Of a stretch of 64,000 nucleotides of DNA, positions 1 through 8,360 are shown piece by piece (position 1 is the stretch's first letter; every line of letters starts with the position of its first letter). The stretch is from positions 1 through 64,000 of the forward strand of contig NZ_MTLG01000088.1 of NCBI RefSeq assembly GCF_002192695.1. Direction: 5' to 3'. The translations under genes were made by a program, and so were the position numbers. A model generated the notes under the pieces. It was given only the letters and a program-made list of their open reading frames with translations. It made no database searches and was not told the origin of the DNA. Source of the stretch: Achromobacter xylosoxidans (GTDB lineage: Bacteria > Pseudomonadota > Gammaproteobacteria > Burkholderiales > Burkholderiaceae_B).

Positions 1-191
1 TCGCGGTTCAAAACTGTCTGAACTGCGAAGGAGCGAGACTATAGCACAAGTTTTCCGCCTGTCTTGGGGCGCAGCCAACTATTTGTTCGTACCTCGCGCC
101 GGACCTTCCACATTTCAGCCGCCCGCGCTCTTCTTCCGTGCGATGCAGCACCATATATAGGCGGAGGACCGGGCTGCGCGGCGATGAACGC

Positions 192-236
192 GCGGCCCCG
201 CCTCTATACCTATATATAGATACGAAGCGGGGCCGC
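192..236. terminator. Long stem-loop downstream of the DUF1127 gene
   Basis: A perfect 10-bp inverted repeat (gcggccccgc at 192-201, gcggggccgc at 227-236) encloses an A/T-rich loop rich in TATA steps, which can itself pair partly. It lies about 50 bp beyond the stop of the minus-strand DUF1127 gene, so a terminator is the simplest reading. There is no clear U-tract on either strand. Positions 1-285 hold no other convincing gene. Confidence 0.45.
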
Positions 237-285
237 AAGAAAGAGACGCAATGCCAGGCCGCCAGTCAGCGGTCGCAGGATCCAC

Positions 286-594
286 CTACCAGCGCAGGTA
301 GTCCACATCGCGCAGCCGCGCCAGATCGCGCTTGACCGCGGCTTCATTCATCAGCCATCCGGGTGCGCCCAGGTCCTGCAGCATGTGCTCGTCCAGGTCT
401 GCGGCCAGATGGCGCTGCCGCGCTTCATTGCGGCGCTTGCGATAGGCTGCCGCAAGCATGGCGAAAAATCCAGGCAGCGGCGGCGCTGCCTGCTCGGCGC
501 CAGGCGCGGCGCCAAGCGTGGCTGCAGGTTGCTGACGATCCCTGGACGTGGCGACCAAGGCCGGCGAAGACGGGGTACAAAGCTGTGCAGACAT
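286..594 (-). CDS. DUF1127 domain protein
   Basis: Small protein of 102 residues from ATG 594. The C-terminal half carries the DUF1127 pattern: an Arg-rich helix (YRKRRNEARQRHLAADLDEH) followed by a 'mLqDLGapgw' segment and a final R-D-V-D-Y stretch. Family members are short, often stress- or phosphate-regulated, and some bind RNA; no enzymatic role is known. The N-terminal half is low-complexity Ala/Pro. It is divergent from the LysR gene at 716, a common pairing in this bacterial group, so that LysR may control it (inference). An upstream ATG at 618 would add 8 residues but looks less likely. Confidence 0.8.
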   Translation of the reverse strand: MSAQLCTPSSPALVATSRDRQQPAATLGAAPGAEQAAPPLPGFFAMLAAAYRKRRNEARQRHLAADLDEHMLQDLGAPGWLMNEAAVKRDLARLRDVDYLRW

Positions 595-715
595 GATGGG
601 CTCCAGGTATTGATGCACTTTGGTAAGCGTAGTCGCCCAATGTCCCGCTGAAAATCGAATTGTTTTGGGGTTATCGGTAAGCTATGATGACCAATCTTCA
701 CCTCTGGTCCGAGCC

Positions 716-1660
716 ATGCGCCTGCCACTCAGTACCCTCCCCGCCTTCCGCGCCGTGGCCGAACTGCAGAATCTGCGCGCGGCGGCCGAACGGCTGCACC
801 TGACCCACAGCGCCGTCAGCCAACAAATCAAGGTGCTGGAAACCCAGCTGGGCTTTCCCCTGTTTGAGCGCAGCGGCCGGGGCATTGTCCTGAATTCGGC
901 GGGCGCAGCGCTCTTGTGCAGTGTGCAGGGCGCCATGGCGCTACTGGATGAAGGCACGATGGCCGCATCGGCCGCGGCCTCCGGCAGCGAGCAGCGTTTG
1001 CGCGTGTCGGTACTGCCCTCTTTCGCGCAACGCTGGTTGTTGCCGCGCATGGCGCGGTGGCGCGAGCGCAATCCAGGCCTGACGCTGGAAATCGAGACCT
1101 CGCAGCAAGTGGTGGATCTGTTGCGCGACGGCTTTCACGCCGCGCTGCGTTTTGGGCGCGGCCCCTGGCCGGGCGTGGAATCGGAGACCTTGTTCGATAC
1201 GCCCCTGCCCCTGATCGTCCTGGCGTCGCCGGAAACCGCGGCGGCGCTCCCCGATCATTCGCCGCAGACGCTCGCGCGCCAACCTTTGCTGGGCGAGCGC
1301 GAACTCTGGCAAACCTGGTTCAACGCCGCCGGCCTGAACACGCCCATCACGCCCGTGGCTTCCTTCAACGATGCCGGCATGATGATGCAGGCCGCCGAGC
1401 AGGGATTGGGCATCACCCTGGGCCGCCAATTGCTGGCCGCCGACGCGCTGTGTTCGGGCCGGCTGGTGCAGATATCCCCCATCAGCATCGAGTACGAGCA
1501 GGCGCAGACCTATCACCTGGTGTACCGGCCCAGCCTGCGCGACTGGGCGCCGCTGGTGGAATTGAAGCAGTGGTTGCGGGACGAGCTCGAGATGTCGCGC
1601 GAAAACCTGAGCGCACCCAAGTCCGGTCCCGCCAAGAAAGGCCAGGCAAAAAAAAGGTAA
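716..1660 (+). CDS. LysR-family regulator, GcvA type
   Basis: Protein of 314 residues. An N-terminal winged HTH (about residues 1-60, pattern LPAFRAVAELQNLRAAAERL...SAVSQQIKVLE) is followed by a LysR substrate-binding domain. The opening 'MRLPLSTLPAFRAV' is typical of the GcvA subgroup, so ATG 716 was chosen; an in-frame start at 620 would add 32 residues unlike the family. The C-terminus is a Lys-rich tail (GPAKKGQAKKR). The DNA for that tail contains an A8 run that doubles as the U-tract of a terminator for the opposite strand. Likely target: the divergent DUF1127 gene and/or itself. The effector is unknown. Confidence 0.85.
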   Translation: MRLPLSTLPAFRAVAELQNLRAAAERLHLTHSAVSQQIKVLETQLGFPLFERSGRGIVLNSAGAALLCSVQGAMALLDEGTMAASAAASGSEQRLRVSVLPSFAQRWLLPRMARWRERNPGLTLEIETSQQVVDLLRDGFHAALRFGRGPWPGVESETLFDTPLPLIVLASPETAAALPDHSPQTLARQPLLGERELWQTWFNAAGLNTPITPVASFNDAGMMMQAAEQGLGITLGRQLLAADALCSGRLVQISPISIEYEQAQTYHLVYRPSLRDWAPLVELKQWLRDELEMSRENLSAPKSGPAKKGQAKKR

Positions 1661-1681
1661 AGCAGCGTCTGCTGCCTTACC
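1648..1681 (-). terminator. Intrinsic terminator of the CoA-transferase gene, inside lysR 3' end
   Basis: Read on the minus strand, an 11-bp stem with one mismatch and a 4-nt loop (1656-1681) is followed directly by eight U (1648-1655): a classic Rho-independent terminator about 110 bp past the stop of the CoA-transferase gene. It overlaps the last codons and stop of the convergent lysR gene. Confidence 0.8.
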
Positions 1682-1791
1682 TCTACCCAATCGCGGCGCC
1701 AGCGGAAACCATGATCCGCAAGCCGGAACGCGCTACGCACGCAAGAGCCGGCAGGCGCCGCGGCGGCGGCAGTCACACGTTCTGGCGAATC

Positions 1792-3309
1792 TCAGGCCAC
1801 CTTGCGCGCCGCCGGGTTGGCCAGCCGCATCGTATCGGTTTCGTTGAAACGCTGGTGCCAGGAGAATGCTTCTTCGAGCAGATGCGGCGTGTGGCCGCCG
1901 CGCTCGCAGGCCCGGTCGAAATAGTCCTGCAGAGCGTCGCAGTAGGACGGGTGCACACAATTCTGGATGACCGCGCGCGCGCGTTCGCGCGGCGCCAGGC
2001 CGCGCAGGTCCGCCAAACCGCATTCCGTGACCAGCACGTCCACGTCGTGCTCGGTGTGGTCGACATGGGACACCATGGGCACCACGCTGGAGATGTCGCC
2101 ATTCTTGGCCATGGACTTGGACACGAAGATCGCCAGGTGCGCATTGCGCGCGAAATCGCCCGAGCCGCCGATGCCGTTCATCATGTGCGTGCCGCCCACG
2201 TGCGTGGAATTGACGTTGCCGTAGATGTCGAACTCCAGCGCCGTATTGATGGCGATGATTCCCAGGCGGCGCACGATCTCGGGCGCATTGCTGATCTCTT
2301 GCGGGCGCAGCACGATGCGTTCGCGGTAGTGCTCCATGTTGGCCAGGATCTTTTCGTACACCGGCTTGGATACCGTGATCGAAGAGGCCGATGCGAACGC
2401 GAGCTTACCCTGGTCCAGCAGTTCGATGGCGCTGTCCTGCAGCACTTCGGAGTACATCGTCAGGTTTTCGAAGCTGGATGACTCGAAGCCGTGCAGCACC
2501 GCGTTGGCGATGGTGCCGATGCCGGCCTGCAAGGGCAGCAACTCATTGGTCAGGCGGCCGGCGTCGACCTCGCGGCGCAGGAAGTCATTGATGTGGCCGG
2601 CGATGGCATTGGTTTCCTCGTCGGGCGGCAAGGCGTTGGACGGGCTGTCCGGCTCCTGCGTGATGACGATGGCGACGATCTTGGCCGGATCCACCGCTAT
2701 GCAGGACTGGCCGATGCGCTGGTCGGGGGAAACCAGGCCGATGGGCTGGCGCGCCGGGCGGGCTTCGGGCACGTAGATATCGTGCAGGCCCTCGATGGCG
2801 GCGGGCACGCCCATGTTCAGTTCGATGATGATGACTTCCGCCTGCTGCGCAAAGGAGGCAGAGTTGCCCACCGACATGGTCGGCACGATGGCGCCGGTCT
2901 CGGTGATGGCGGCGGCCTCGATGATGGCCACGTTGATGGGGCCGATATGGCCCGCGCGCAGTTGCTCGACGGTTTCGGACAGGTGCTGGTCGATGAAGGC
3001 GATTTCGCCCTGGTTGATCTTGCGGCGCAGGGTGGTGTCGACCTGGAACGGCATGCGGCGCGCGAGCGCATTGGCTTGCGCCAGCATCTTGTCCGTGTCA
3101 TGGCCCAGCGACGCGCCGGTGATCAAGGTGATGGAGAGCGGTTCGCGCTCGGCGCGGGCCGCCAACGCCGCCGGCACCGACTTACAGTCGCCCGCGCGGG
3201 TGAAGCCGCTCATTCCGACGGTCATGCCGTCCTTTACCAGCAAAGCCGCCTGATCGGCGGAAGTGATCTTGGCGCGCAGCCCAGGGTGGCGGATACGGTC
3301 GAGATGCAT
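1792..3309 (-). CDS. Succinyl-CoA:acetate-type CoA-transferase / acetyl-CoA hydrolase family
   Basis: Protein of 505 residues, full length for the family of class-I CoA-transferases that includes AarC, ScpC and Ach1. Visible marks: an N-terminal 'VGMSGFTRAGDCKSVP' segment (about 31-46), the probable catalytic Glu in 'MYSEVLQD' (about E288, which forms the glutamyl-CoA thioester in this family), and the Gly-rich 'GIGGSGDFARN' motif (about 379-389) of the oxyanion region. It would move CoA between succinate or propionate and acetate in the cytoplasm. Exact substrates cannot be read from sequence. It is divergent from the LysR gene at 3550, its probable regulator, and has its own terminator at 1648-1681. 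Confidence 0.85.
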   Translation of the reverse strand: MHLDRIRHPGLRAKITSADQAALLVKDGMTVGMSGFTRAGDCKSVPAALAARAEREPLSITLITGASLGHDTDKMLAQANALARRMPFQVDTTLRRKINQGEIAFIDQHLSETVEQLRAGHIGPINVAIIEAAAITETGAIVPTMSVGNSASFAQQAEVIIIELNMGVPAAIEGLHDIYVPEARPARQPIGLVSPDQRIGQSCIAVDPAKIVAIVITQEPDSPSNALPPDEETNAIAGHINDFLRREVDAGRLTNELLPLQAGIGTIANAVLHGFESSSFENLTMYSEVLQDSAIELLDQGKLAFASASSITVSKPVYEKILANMEHYRERIVLRPQEISNAPEIVRRLGIIAINTALEFDIYGNVNSTHVGGTHMMNGIGGSGDFARNAHLAIFVSKSMAKNGDISSVVPMVSHVDHTEHDVDVLVTECGLADLRGLAPRERARAVIQNCVHPSYCDALQDYFDRACERGGHTPHLLEEAFSWHQRFNETDTMRLANPAARKVA

Positions 3310-3397
3310 GGTGTCTCCAGATTCAAGGGCCTACGTGCGGCGGGGCGCGGCGTTGCCGCCGTGCGCCCAGGCGCCGTCTGACGCGGCGTTTCCCAAG

Positions 3398-3429
3398 GTT
3401 CCCGGGCCGACTCGAGACGGCCCGGGAAC
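3398..3429. promoter_or_regulatory. 11-bp perfect inverted repeat in divergent promoter region
   Basis: gttcccgggcc (3398-3408) and ggcccgggaac (3419-3429) form a perfect 11-bp stem around a 10-nt loop. It lies about 90 bp upstream of the CoA-transferase start, between two divergent genes where no terminator is expected. It could be a 5'-UTR hairpin or an operator. Confidence 0.4.
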
Positions 3430-3469
3430 GAATTTTCGGCAGTATAGGAAGGCCGGCTCAAATCTCGTA

Positions 3470-3484
3470 ATGACTTAAAATCAT
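3470..3484. promoter_or_regulatory. Candidate LysR box (T-N11-A)
   Basis: atgacttaaaatcat is an imperfect dyad with the T-N11-A spacing typical of LysR recognition sites. It sits 66 bp before the LysR start at 3550, in a locally A/T-rich stretch. It is the best candidate site for autoregulation and control of the divergent CoA-transferase gene. Confidence 0.45.
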
Positions 3485-3549
3485 CCAAATCAGTCGCTTT
3501 TTTCATCGTTTGAACGTTTTGCGCGCAACGCGCAGGGGAATCCCGGTCC

Positions 3550-4470
3550 ATGGACGTGCGCGCACTGCGGTACTTCGTCGAAACCGTCAGGCATGCCAGC
3601 TTCACGCAGGCGGCCAAGGTGCTGTTCGTGACGCAGTCGACGGTAAGCAAGATGATTCGCCAGCTCGAGGAAGAAGCCGGCACGCCGCTCTTGATCCGCG
3701 ACGGCCACACGGCCCGCCCCACCGATACCGGCCGGATCATGTACCAGCGCGGCTTGCAGGTGCTGGAAACGATGCGCCAGCTGTCGGAAGAACTGCGCCA
3801 GACCGCGGACCTGCGCCGGGGCGCGCTGGAAGTCGGCATCCCGCCCATGATCAATCTGCTGTTCACGCCGGTGGTCAAGCGCTTCCGCGAACTGCATCCC
3901 GGCATCCACCTGACCCTGCGCGAAGGCACCGGCCAAGCCGTGGAAGGACTGGTCGCGAGCGGCGAGCTGGAAGTGGGCGCGACCATACTGCCGATCGCGC
4001 CGGACGGCGGCCTGGCGGCCCAGCGCTTCGGCAGCTACCCGATCTGGGTGATAGGCCCGCCCGACGCGCCCTGGGCCGGCAAGACCTCGCTGCCGCTGTC
4101 CGCCCTGCGCGATGCGCGCCTCTTGATACCCACGGACGACTTCGCCATGACCCGCCGCCTGCGGCAGGCTTTTGCCGAGGCCGGCTTGCAGCCCGGCATC
4201 GCGGCCCAGAGCGCGCATTGGGATTTCCTGGTGGCGATGGCCTCGGCGGGCCTGGGCGTGGCCTTGCTGCCCGAACCGCTGATGCTGCGCATGAAGACTC
4301 GCGGCCTGAGCACCGCGAAGCTGGCCAAGTCCGGCCTGCAGTGGGAAGTCGGCCATATCTGGCAGCAGTCCGGTTATCTGTCCTATGCCGCCCGCGCCTG
4401 GCTGGAGGTGTGCGATGCCGTGCTCGGCAAGCCGAAGCAGCGCGCCGCACGCGGCGCCCGCCCTGTCTGA
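3550..4470 (+). CDS. LysR-family transcriptional regulator
   Basis: Protein of 306 residues. The N-terminal HTH (about 1-60) starts 'MDVRALRYFVETVRHASFTQ' and contains 'VTQSTVSKMIRQLEEEAGTPLLIRDG'-type LysR signatures, read here as several short conserved pieces. A two-lobed effector domain follows (about 90-295). ATG 3550 matches the usual LysR N-terminus and so is preferred. It is divergent from the CoA-transferase gene with about 240 bp between them, including a T-N11-A box, so regulation of short-chain acyl-CoA metabolism is the likely role (inference). The effector is unknown. Confidence 0.88.
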   Translation: MDVRALRYFVETVRHASFTQAAKVLFVTQSTVSKMIRQLEEEAGTPLLIRDGHTARPTDTGRIMYQRGLQVLETMRQLSEELRQTADLRRGALEVGIPPMINLLFTPVVKRFRELHPGIHLTLREGTGQAVEGLVASGELEVGATILPIAPDGGLAAQRFGSYPIWVIGPPDAPWAGKTSLPLSALRDARLLIPTDDFAMTRRLRQAFAEAGLQPGIAAQSAHWDFLVAMASAGLGVALLPEPLMLRMKTRGLSTAKLAKSGLQWEVGHIWQQSGYLSYAARAWLEVCDAVLGKPKQRAARGARPV

Positions 4471-4555
4471 GTTGAATCCAAACGTTGACCACGTAAACAG
4501 GGTTTGCGGACGCCTGTCACGCATCGACCCGCCAGAGGCGGCGCATCGCCTATCC

Positions 4556-4622
4556 GGCCCTATTTCTACCCCTGGCCCGCGCTGCCGCTCCGGCGATTGG
4601 CCCGATCAAAAAAAATAGGGCC
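4556..4622. other. 10-bp inverted repeat upstream of the MscS-type gene
   Basis: ggccctattt (4556-4565) and aaatagggcc (4613-4622) are perfect inverted copies 47 bp apart. A third ggccc at 4599-4603 offers an alternative short pairing with gggcc at 4618-4622. It lies between lysR and the channel gene, with an A8 run next to the right arm. Function unclear: either lysR termination or a regulatory structure for the downstream gene. Confidence 0.3.
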
Positions 4623-4703
4623 ATGGCGCTCGTTTTTGTTGCAACAGCCAGGGCGCCGGCGCGCTATGCTCCCGCCTCGAATGCGAGCGACTCGCCCCAG
4701 AAT

Positions 4704-7112
4704 ATGACACAGACTTCCATTGCCCTGCCCGCGCGGCCCCGGCCCTCGCGCGCGCCCGTTTTCGTGGCGCTGATCGCGGCGCTGCTGCTGGTACTTTTCC
4801 TGTTGCCCGCCCACGCGGCGGCGCCGCCCACGCCCGCCGACACCGAAGCGGCGCTGGCGACCGCGCGCAAGCAGATCGACGACATCCGCAAGCGGGTCGC
4901 CGACGAGACCGATGACGCCACCTTGGTAAAACAGCGCGGCGATGCGCTGGACATCCAGTCCAAGGCCGATGCCGCCGCCGAGGCCCTGACGCCTCAGCTG
5001 GCCAGCGTGACGGCCCGGTTGAGCGAACTGGGCACGCCGCCCGAAGGCGTCAAGGAAGCGTCCGACGTCGCCGCTCAACGCATGCAGCTCGACAAGACCA
5101 GCCGGGCGCTGGATGCGCAGATCAAACTGGCCAGGCTGCTGTCCGTGGATGCAGGGCAAACGGCCGAGCAGATATCGGCGCAGCGGCGCAAGCAATTCCA
5201 GGCGCGCCTGGGCGAGCGGCGCGATTCCTTCCTGTCCGACCAGTTCTGGACCGAGTTCCGCGAGGAGTTCCCGCGCGACCTGGAACGCCTGGAGGCGCTG
5301 CGCGACGACCTCGCGACCGCGGTCGGACAGACGCCGAAATGGGGCTGGTTGCTATTGGGCGCGGCGATCGCGCTGACGATCGCCTTGCGCGTCGCCATCG
5401 GCCGGGTGCTGCTGCGGATAACCGCCACTCGCGTGCCGCCGGGACGCCTGCGCCGCTCGTTTCTGGCGGTCACGCATGTGGTCCTGGCCGTCGCCACGCC
5501 GGGCGTGGTCGCGCTGTTGATCCACATGGGACTGGACTGGAATTCGCAGCTGAGCGACAACACCTCGTCGCTGCTCGCGAACCTGGTGGGGACGGTCTGC
5601 TTCGGCGGCTACGTGTCCGGCCTGGGCTATGCGCTCCTGTCCGCCAACCGGCCGTCGTGGCGCCTGCCCCCCGTCAGCGACATTGTGGCGACGCGGCTGC
5701 GCTGGTTGCCTGGCGTGCTGGGCGTGCTGGTGGTGATGATCTGGCTGGCCGAACGCCTGCCGGTGCTGTTGAACGCCAGCCTGACCACCACCATCACGCT
5801 GACCGGCATCGTCGCGGTCCTGACCATGGCGACGCTGGGCGCGGTGCTGGCCATCAGCCGCCGGCTGCGGCGCCAGGCCATGCAGGAAAGCGAGACGCCG
5901 ATCCCGTTCTGGGTGTCGCTGCTGCTGGGCGCGGTGTGGACCGTGTTGATCCTCAGCCTGGCCAGCCTGCTGGCGGGCTATGTGGCGTTCGGCAGCTTCA
6001 TGGTCAAGCAGGTGCTGTGGGTGCTGATCGTGCTGGCCTCGGCATACCTGTTGTCGACGCTGATCGAGGATGGCTTCAGCACGCTGCTGGGCACCTCGCA
6101 CCGCGACGGCGGCGAGCACGAAGCGCCCAGCATGCGCGACCAGGCGGCCGTGCTGCTGTCGGGCGTGGGCCGCGTGGCGGTCGGCCTGCTGGCCGTGATT
6201 CTCTTGGCGGCGCCCTTCGGCGAGGCGCCGATGGACCTGCTGCAGCGCTTTGACCAATTGCGCAAGGGACTCGCCATCGGCGAAGCCCAGATCCGCCCAG
6301 GCGCGGTGCTGCAGGCGCTGATGGTGCTGGGGCTGTCGCTGCTGGCCGTGAAGATGCTCAAGCGCTGGTTGTCCAACCGCTATCTGCCCACGACCGAGCT
6401 GGATCCGGGCATGCAGCTGTCGGCCGCCACGCTGTTCGGCTATGCCGGTTTCGTGATCGCGGTGGCGCTGTCGCTGTCGGCCGCGGGCATAGGCCTGGAA
6501 CGCGTGGCGTGGATCGCAAGCGCGCTGTCGGTGGGTATCGGTTTTGGCTTGCAGGCGGTGGTGCAGAACTTCGTGTCCGGCCTGATCCTGCTGGCGGAAC
6601 GCCCCGTCAAGGTGGGCGACTGGGTGTCGCTGGGCGGCGTCGAAGGCGACATCCTGCGCATCAACGTGCGCGCCACGGAAATCCAGATGGGCGACCGCTC
6701 CACGGTGATCGTGCCGAATTCGGAGTTCGTCACCAAGACCGTGCGCAACGTGACCCGTTCGAATCCGTTGGGGCTGGTGCAGATCAAGCTGCCCTTGCCC
6801 CTGTCCACCGATGCTGAGCAGGTGCGCGAATTGATCCTGCAGGCCTTCTCGGATCATGAGGACGTGCTGGACACGCCCGCCCCCAATGTGTTCCTGGATG
6901 GCATCGACGGCGGCCATCTGATCTTCAATGCCAAGGGCTACGTGTCCTCGCCCCGCGCGGCCTACGGCGTGCGGAGCGCCCTGCTGTTCACCCTGCTCAA
7001 GCGCCTGCACGACGCCGGCCTGGAGGTATCGTCGCCTCCCACCATGCTGCTGGCTTCGGCCCCGCAGCCGGCGGCGGCTCCCCTCGCCGTCCCACCGCCC
7101 GCCCAATCCTGA
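4704..7112 (+). CDS. MscS-family mechanosensitive channel with DUF3772 domain
   Basis: Protein of 802 residues from ATG 4704, which is followed directly by a cleavable-looking signal (hydrophobic stretch ending LLPAHAAA). The 4623 start would put 27 non-signal residues in front. A periplasmic helical, coiled-coil-prone region (about 45-200, DUF3772 type) precedes roughly ten membrane segments (about 215-600). Then comes the MscS core, including the pore-lining helix and beta-domain entry 'GFGLQAVVQNFVSG' and 'VKVGDWVSLGG' (about 610-645). The C-terminal tail is Pro/Ala-rich. Large MscS homologues open under hypo-osmotic membrane tension to release solutes. Apparently monocistronic. Confidence 0.85.
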   Translation: MTQTSIALPARPRPSRAPVFVALIAALLLVLFLLPAHAAAPPTPADTEAALATARKQIDDIRKRVADETDDATLVKQRGDALDIQSKADAAAEALTPQLASVTARLSELGTPPEGVKEASDVAAQRMQLDKTSRALDAQIKLARLLSVDAGQTAEQISAQRRKQFQARLGERRDSFLSDQFWTEFREEFPRDLERLEALRDDLATAVGQTPKWGWLLLGAAIALTIALRVAIGRVLLRITATRVPPGRLRRSFLAVTHVVLAVATPGVVALLIHMGLDWNSQLSDNTSSLLANLVGTVCFGGYVSGLGYALLSANRPSWRLPPVSDIVATRLRWLPGVLGVLVVMIWLAERLPVLLNASLTTTITLTGIVAVLTMATLGAVLAISRRLRRQAMQESETPIPFWVSLLLGAVWTVLILSLASLLAGYVAFGSFMVKQVLWVLIVLASAYLLSTLIEDGFSTLLGTSHRDGGEHEAPSMRDQAAVLLSGVGRVAVGLLAVILLAAPFGEAPMDLLQRFDQLRKGLAIGEAQIRPGAVLQALMVLGLSLLAVKMLKRWLSNRYLPTTELDPGMQLSAATLFGYAGFVIAVALSLSAAGIGLERVAWIASALSVGIGFGLQAVVQNFVSGLILLAERPVKVGDWVSLGGVEGDILRINVRATEIQMGDRSTVIVPNSEFVTKTVRNVTRSNPLGLVQIKLPLPLSTDAEQVRELILQAFSDHEDVLDTPAPNVFLDGIDGGHLIFNAKGYVSSPRAAYGVRSALLFTLLKRLHDAGLEVSSPPTMLLASAPQPAAAPLAVPPPAQS

Positions 7113-7125
7113 ATCTCGTCCCTCC

Positions 7126-7149
7126 CTCGTCCCGCCCCGCCGGGACGAG
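7126..7149. terminator. Bidirectional stem-loop between convergent genes
   Basis: A perfect 9-bp stem (ctcgtcccg / cgggacgag) with a 6-nt loop sits in the 49-bp gap between the channel gene and the convergent secreted-protein gene. G/C-rich and without a U-tract. Confidence 0.5.
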
Positions 7150-7161
7150 CGGGCCCCAGCC

Positions 7162-7836
7162 TCAGCCCGGCGTGTACAGATCGGTATAGGTCCGGTTGCG
7201 CAGCGGCGGCGACGCCAGCGCGGCGCTCTGCACACTGCGCACCGGATAGGCTTGCGCCTCGGGCGCGGGAGGCGCAGGCGGCGCAGGCCGGTCGGCCAGG
7301 ACCGGGCCGCCGGCAGGCGGCGCCACCTGCGCCACCGCATTGCTGTCGAAGCGGTGATCCGCCGTCGTCAGCGCAGGATTGGTGCACAGTCCCTGCGCCA
7401 CCAGCGCCGCCTTGGTGCGGTCGTCGGTCTGGCACAGGATATCGATGGCCGCGGTTTCCAGGCGGCGCGAGCGATCCGCGTCCCTGGTCGAGGCGGCCGC
7501 CTGCATGGTGCGTTCGAAATTGCGCCGCAGACTGCACTTCTGGTCCTCGATCGGGATCGCGATGTTCATGCCGAAGCCGACCACGGCGCCCCCCCCGCCC
7601 GCCGAAACCATGCAGCTGTCGGACGAGAAAGAACCGTAGAAACTTTGTCCGCCCAGCGGCGGCACGCTACGCAGCGTGCTGGACCCGCTGTTGTTGGAGT
7701 TGAGCGTAATGCCCTGATTGTTGCCGGCGTTGGTCGATCCCGAGGACGCCGATGTCGTCGCGCTGGAACTGCTGGTCTGGGCGCTGGCGGACACCGCCGC
7801 CAGCGACAGGGAAATGGCAAGCACTATGGTCTTCAT
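7162..7836 (-). CDS. Secreted protein of unknown function
   Basis: Protein of 224 residues with a clear signal peptide (MKTIVLAISLSLAAVSASAQ, likely cleavage after ASA). The next ~35 residues are Ser/Thr/Asn/Gly-rich and probably unstructured. A compact middle part (about 70-155) contains four Cys (in DSCM, QKCS, ILCQ and GLCT) that could form disulfides, and an 'AGGGGAVVGFGMNIAIP' stretch. The C-terminal third is Pro/Ala-rich. I do not recognise the family. It lies directly downstream of another secreted Gly/Ser-rich gene on the same strand, separated by a stem-loop, so the two may be co-expressed and act together outside the inner membrane. Confidence 0.65.
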   Translation of the reverse strand: MKTIVLAISLSLAAVSASAQTSSSSATTSASSGSTNAGNNQGITLNSNNSGSSTLRSVPPLGGQSFYGSFSSDSCMVSAGGGGAVVGFGMNIAIPIEDQKCSLRRNFERTMQAAASTRDADRSRRLETAAIDILCQTDDRTKAALVAQGLCTNPALTTADHRFDSNAVAQVAPPAGGPVLADRPAPPAPPAPEAQAYPVRSVQSAALASPPLRNRTYTDLYTPG

Positions 7837-7849
7837 GATGTCCCCTCGC

Positions 7850-7871
7850 CCGGACGGCCGAAGCCGTCCGG
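7850..7871 (-). terminator. Stem-loop between the two secreted-protein genes
   Basis: ccggacggc / gccgtccgg form a perfect 9-bp stem around a CGAA tetraloop, 9 bp after the stop of the upstream gene and 13 bp before the ATG of the next. It may attenuate or process a shared transcript, setting different levels of the two products. Confidence 0.45.
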
Positions 7872-7880
7872 ATAACTGGG

Positions 7881-8345
7881 TCAGTGATTGAAACCGCCGA
7901 CATGGCCCACCGGGCCGATGCCGTGTATCGACCCGAACGCCCCCACATTCACCGCATGGAACGAACCCGTCGCCGAAGCGCTGGTATCCGTCTTGGCGAA
8001 GGTGGCGCCGCCGTTGGCGATGCTGTCGCCCACCATGATGGGCGCATTGCCCGAAACATGGCCGTACGAATCGCTGTTGGCGTACTGGCGCGTGCTGGTG
8101 ACGACTTGCGTGCCATCGCGGCTGAAGCTCCCACCCACTTCCGCAACGCCGCCCGTCATGCCGAACGACACCTGGGTGGAAGAGCCATAGCCGTTGATCT
8201 GGGTAGCGGCCACGGAACTGCCCGTGGAGATGGATGATGCGGTGCCATTGATTGCGCCGGCGTGGCCGGTAATTGATCCACCGGGGTCCGCATAGGCCGA
8301 GACAGCGAACAAGGACAACGCGGCGACTGCCATGAGCTTTTTCAT
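7881..8345 (-). CDS. Secreted Gly/Ser-rich protein of unknown function
   Basis: Protein of 154 residues from ATG 8345, which has a strong Shine-Dalgarno (aggaggag) just upstream; the longer start at 8381 is therefore rejected. It begins with a signal peptide (MKKLMAVAALSLFAVSAYA). The mature part is rich in Gly, Ser, Ala and Thr with alternating small and polar residues (for example SSISTGSSVAATQINGYGSS), which suggests beta-structured or fibrous secreted material. It has no Cys. No family was recognised. A 16-bp perfect palindrome lies immediately before the ribosome binding site. Confidence 0.65.
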   Translation of the reverse strand: MKKLMAVAALSLFAVSAYADPGGSITGHAGAINGTASSISTGSSVAATQINGYGSSTQVSFGMTGGVAEVGGSFSRDGTQVVTSTRQYANSDSYGHVSGNAPIMVGDSIANGGATFAKTDTSASATGSFHAVNVGAFGSIHGIGPVGHVGGFNH

Positions 8346-8360
8346 TTCAGCTCCTCCTGC

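Noticed and set aside
620..715. N-terminal extension of the first LysR regulator
   Set aside because: The 32 extra residues do not fit the LysR family start; ATG 716 matches it exactly.
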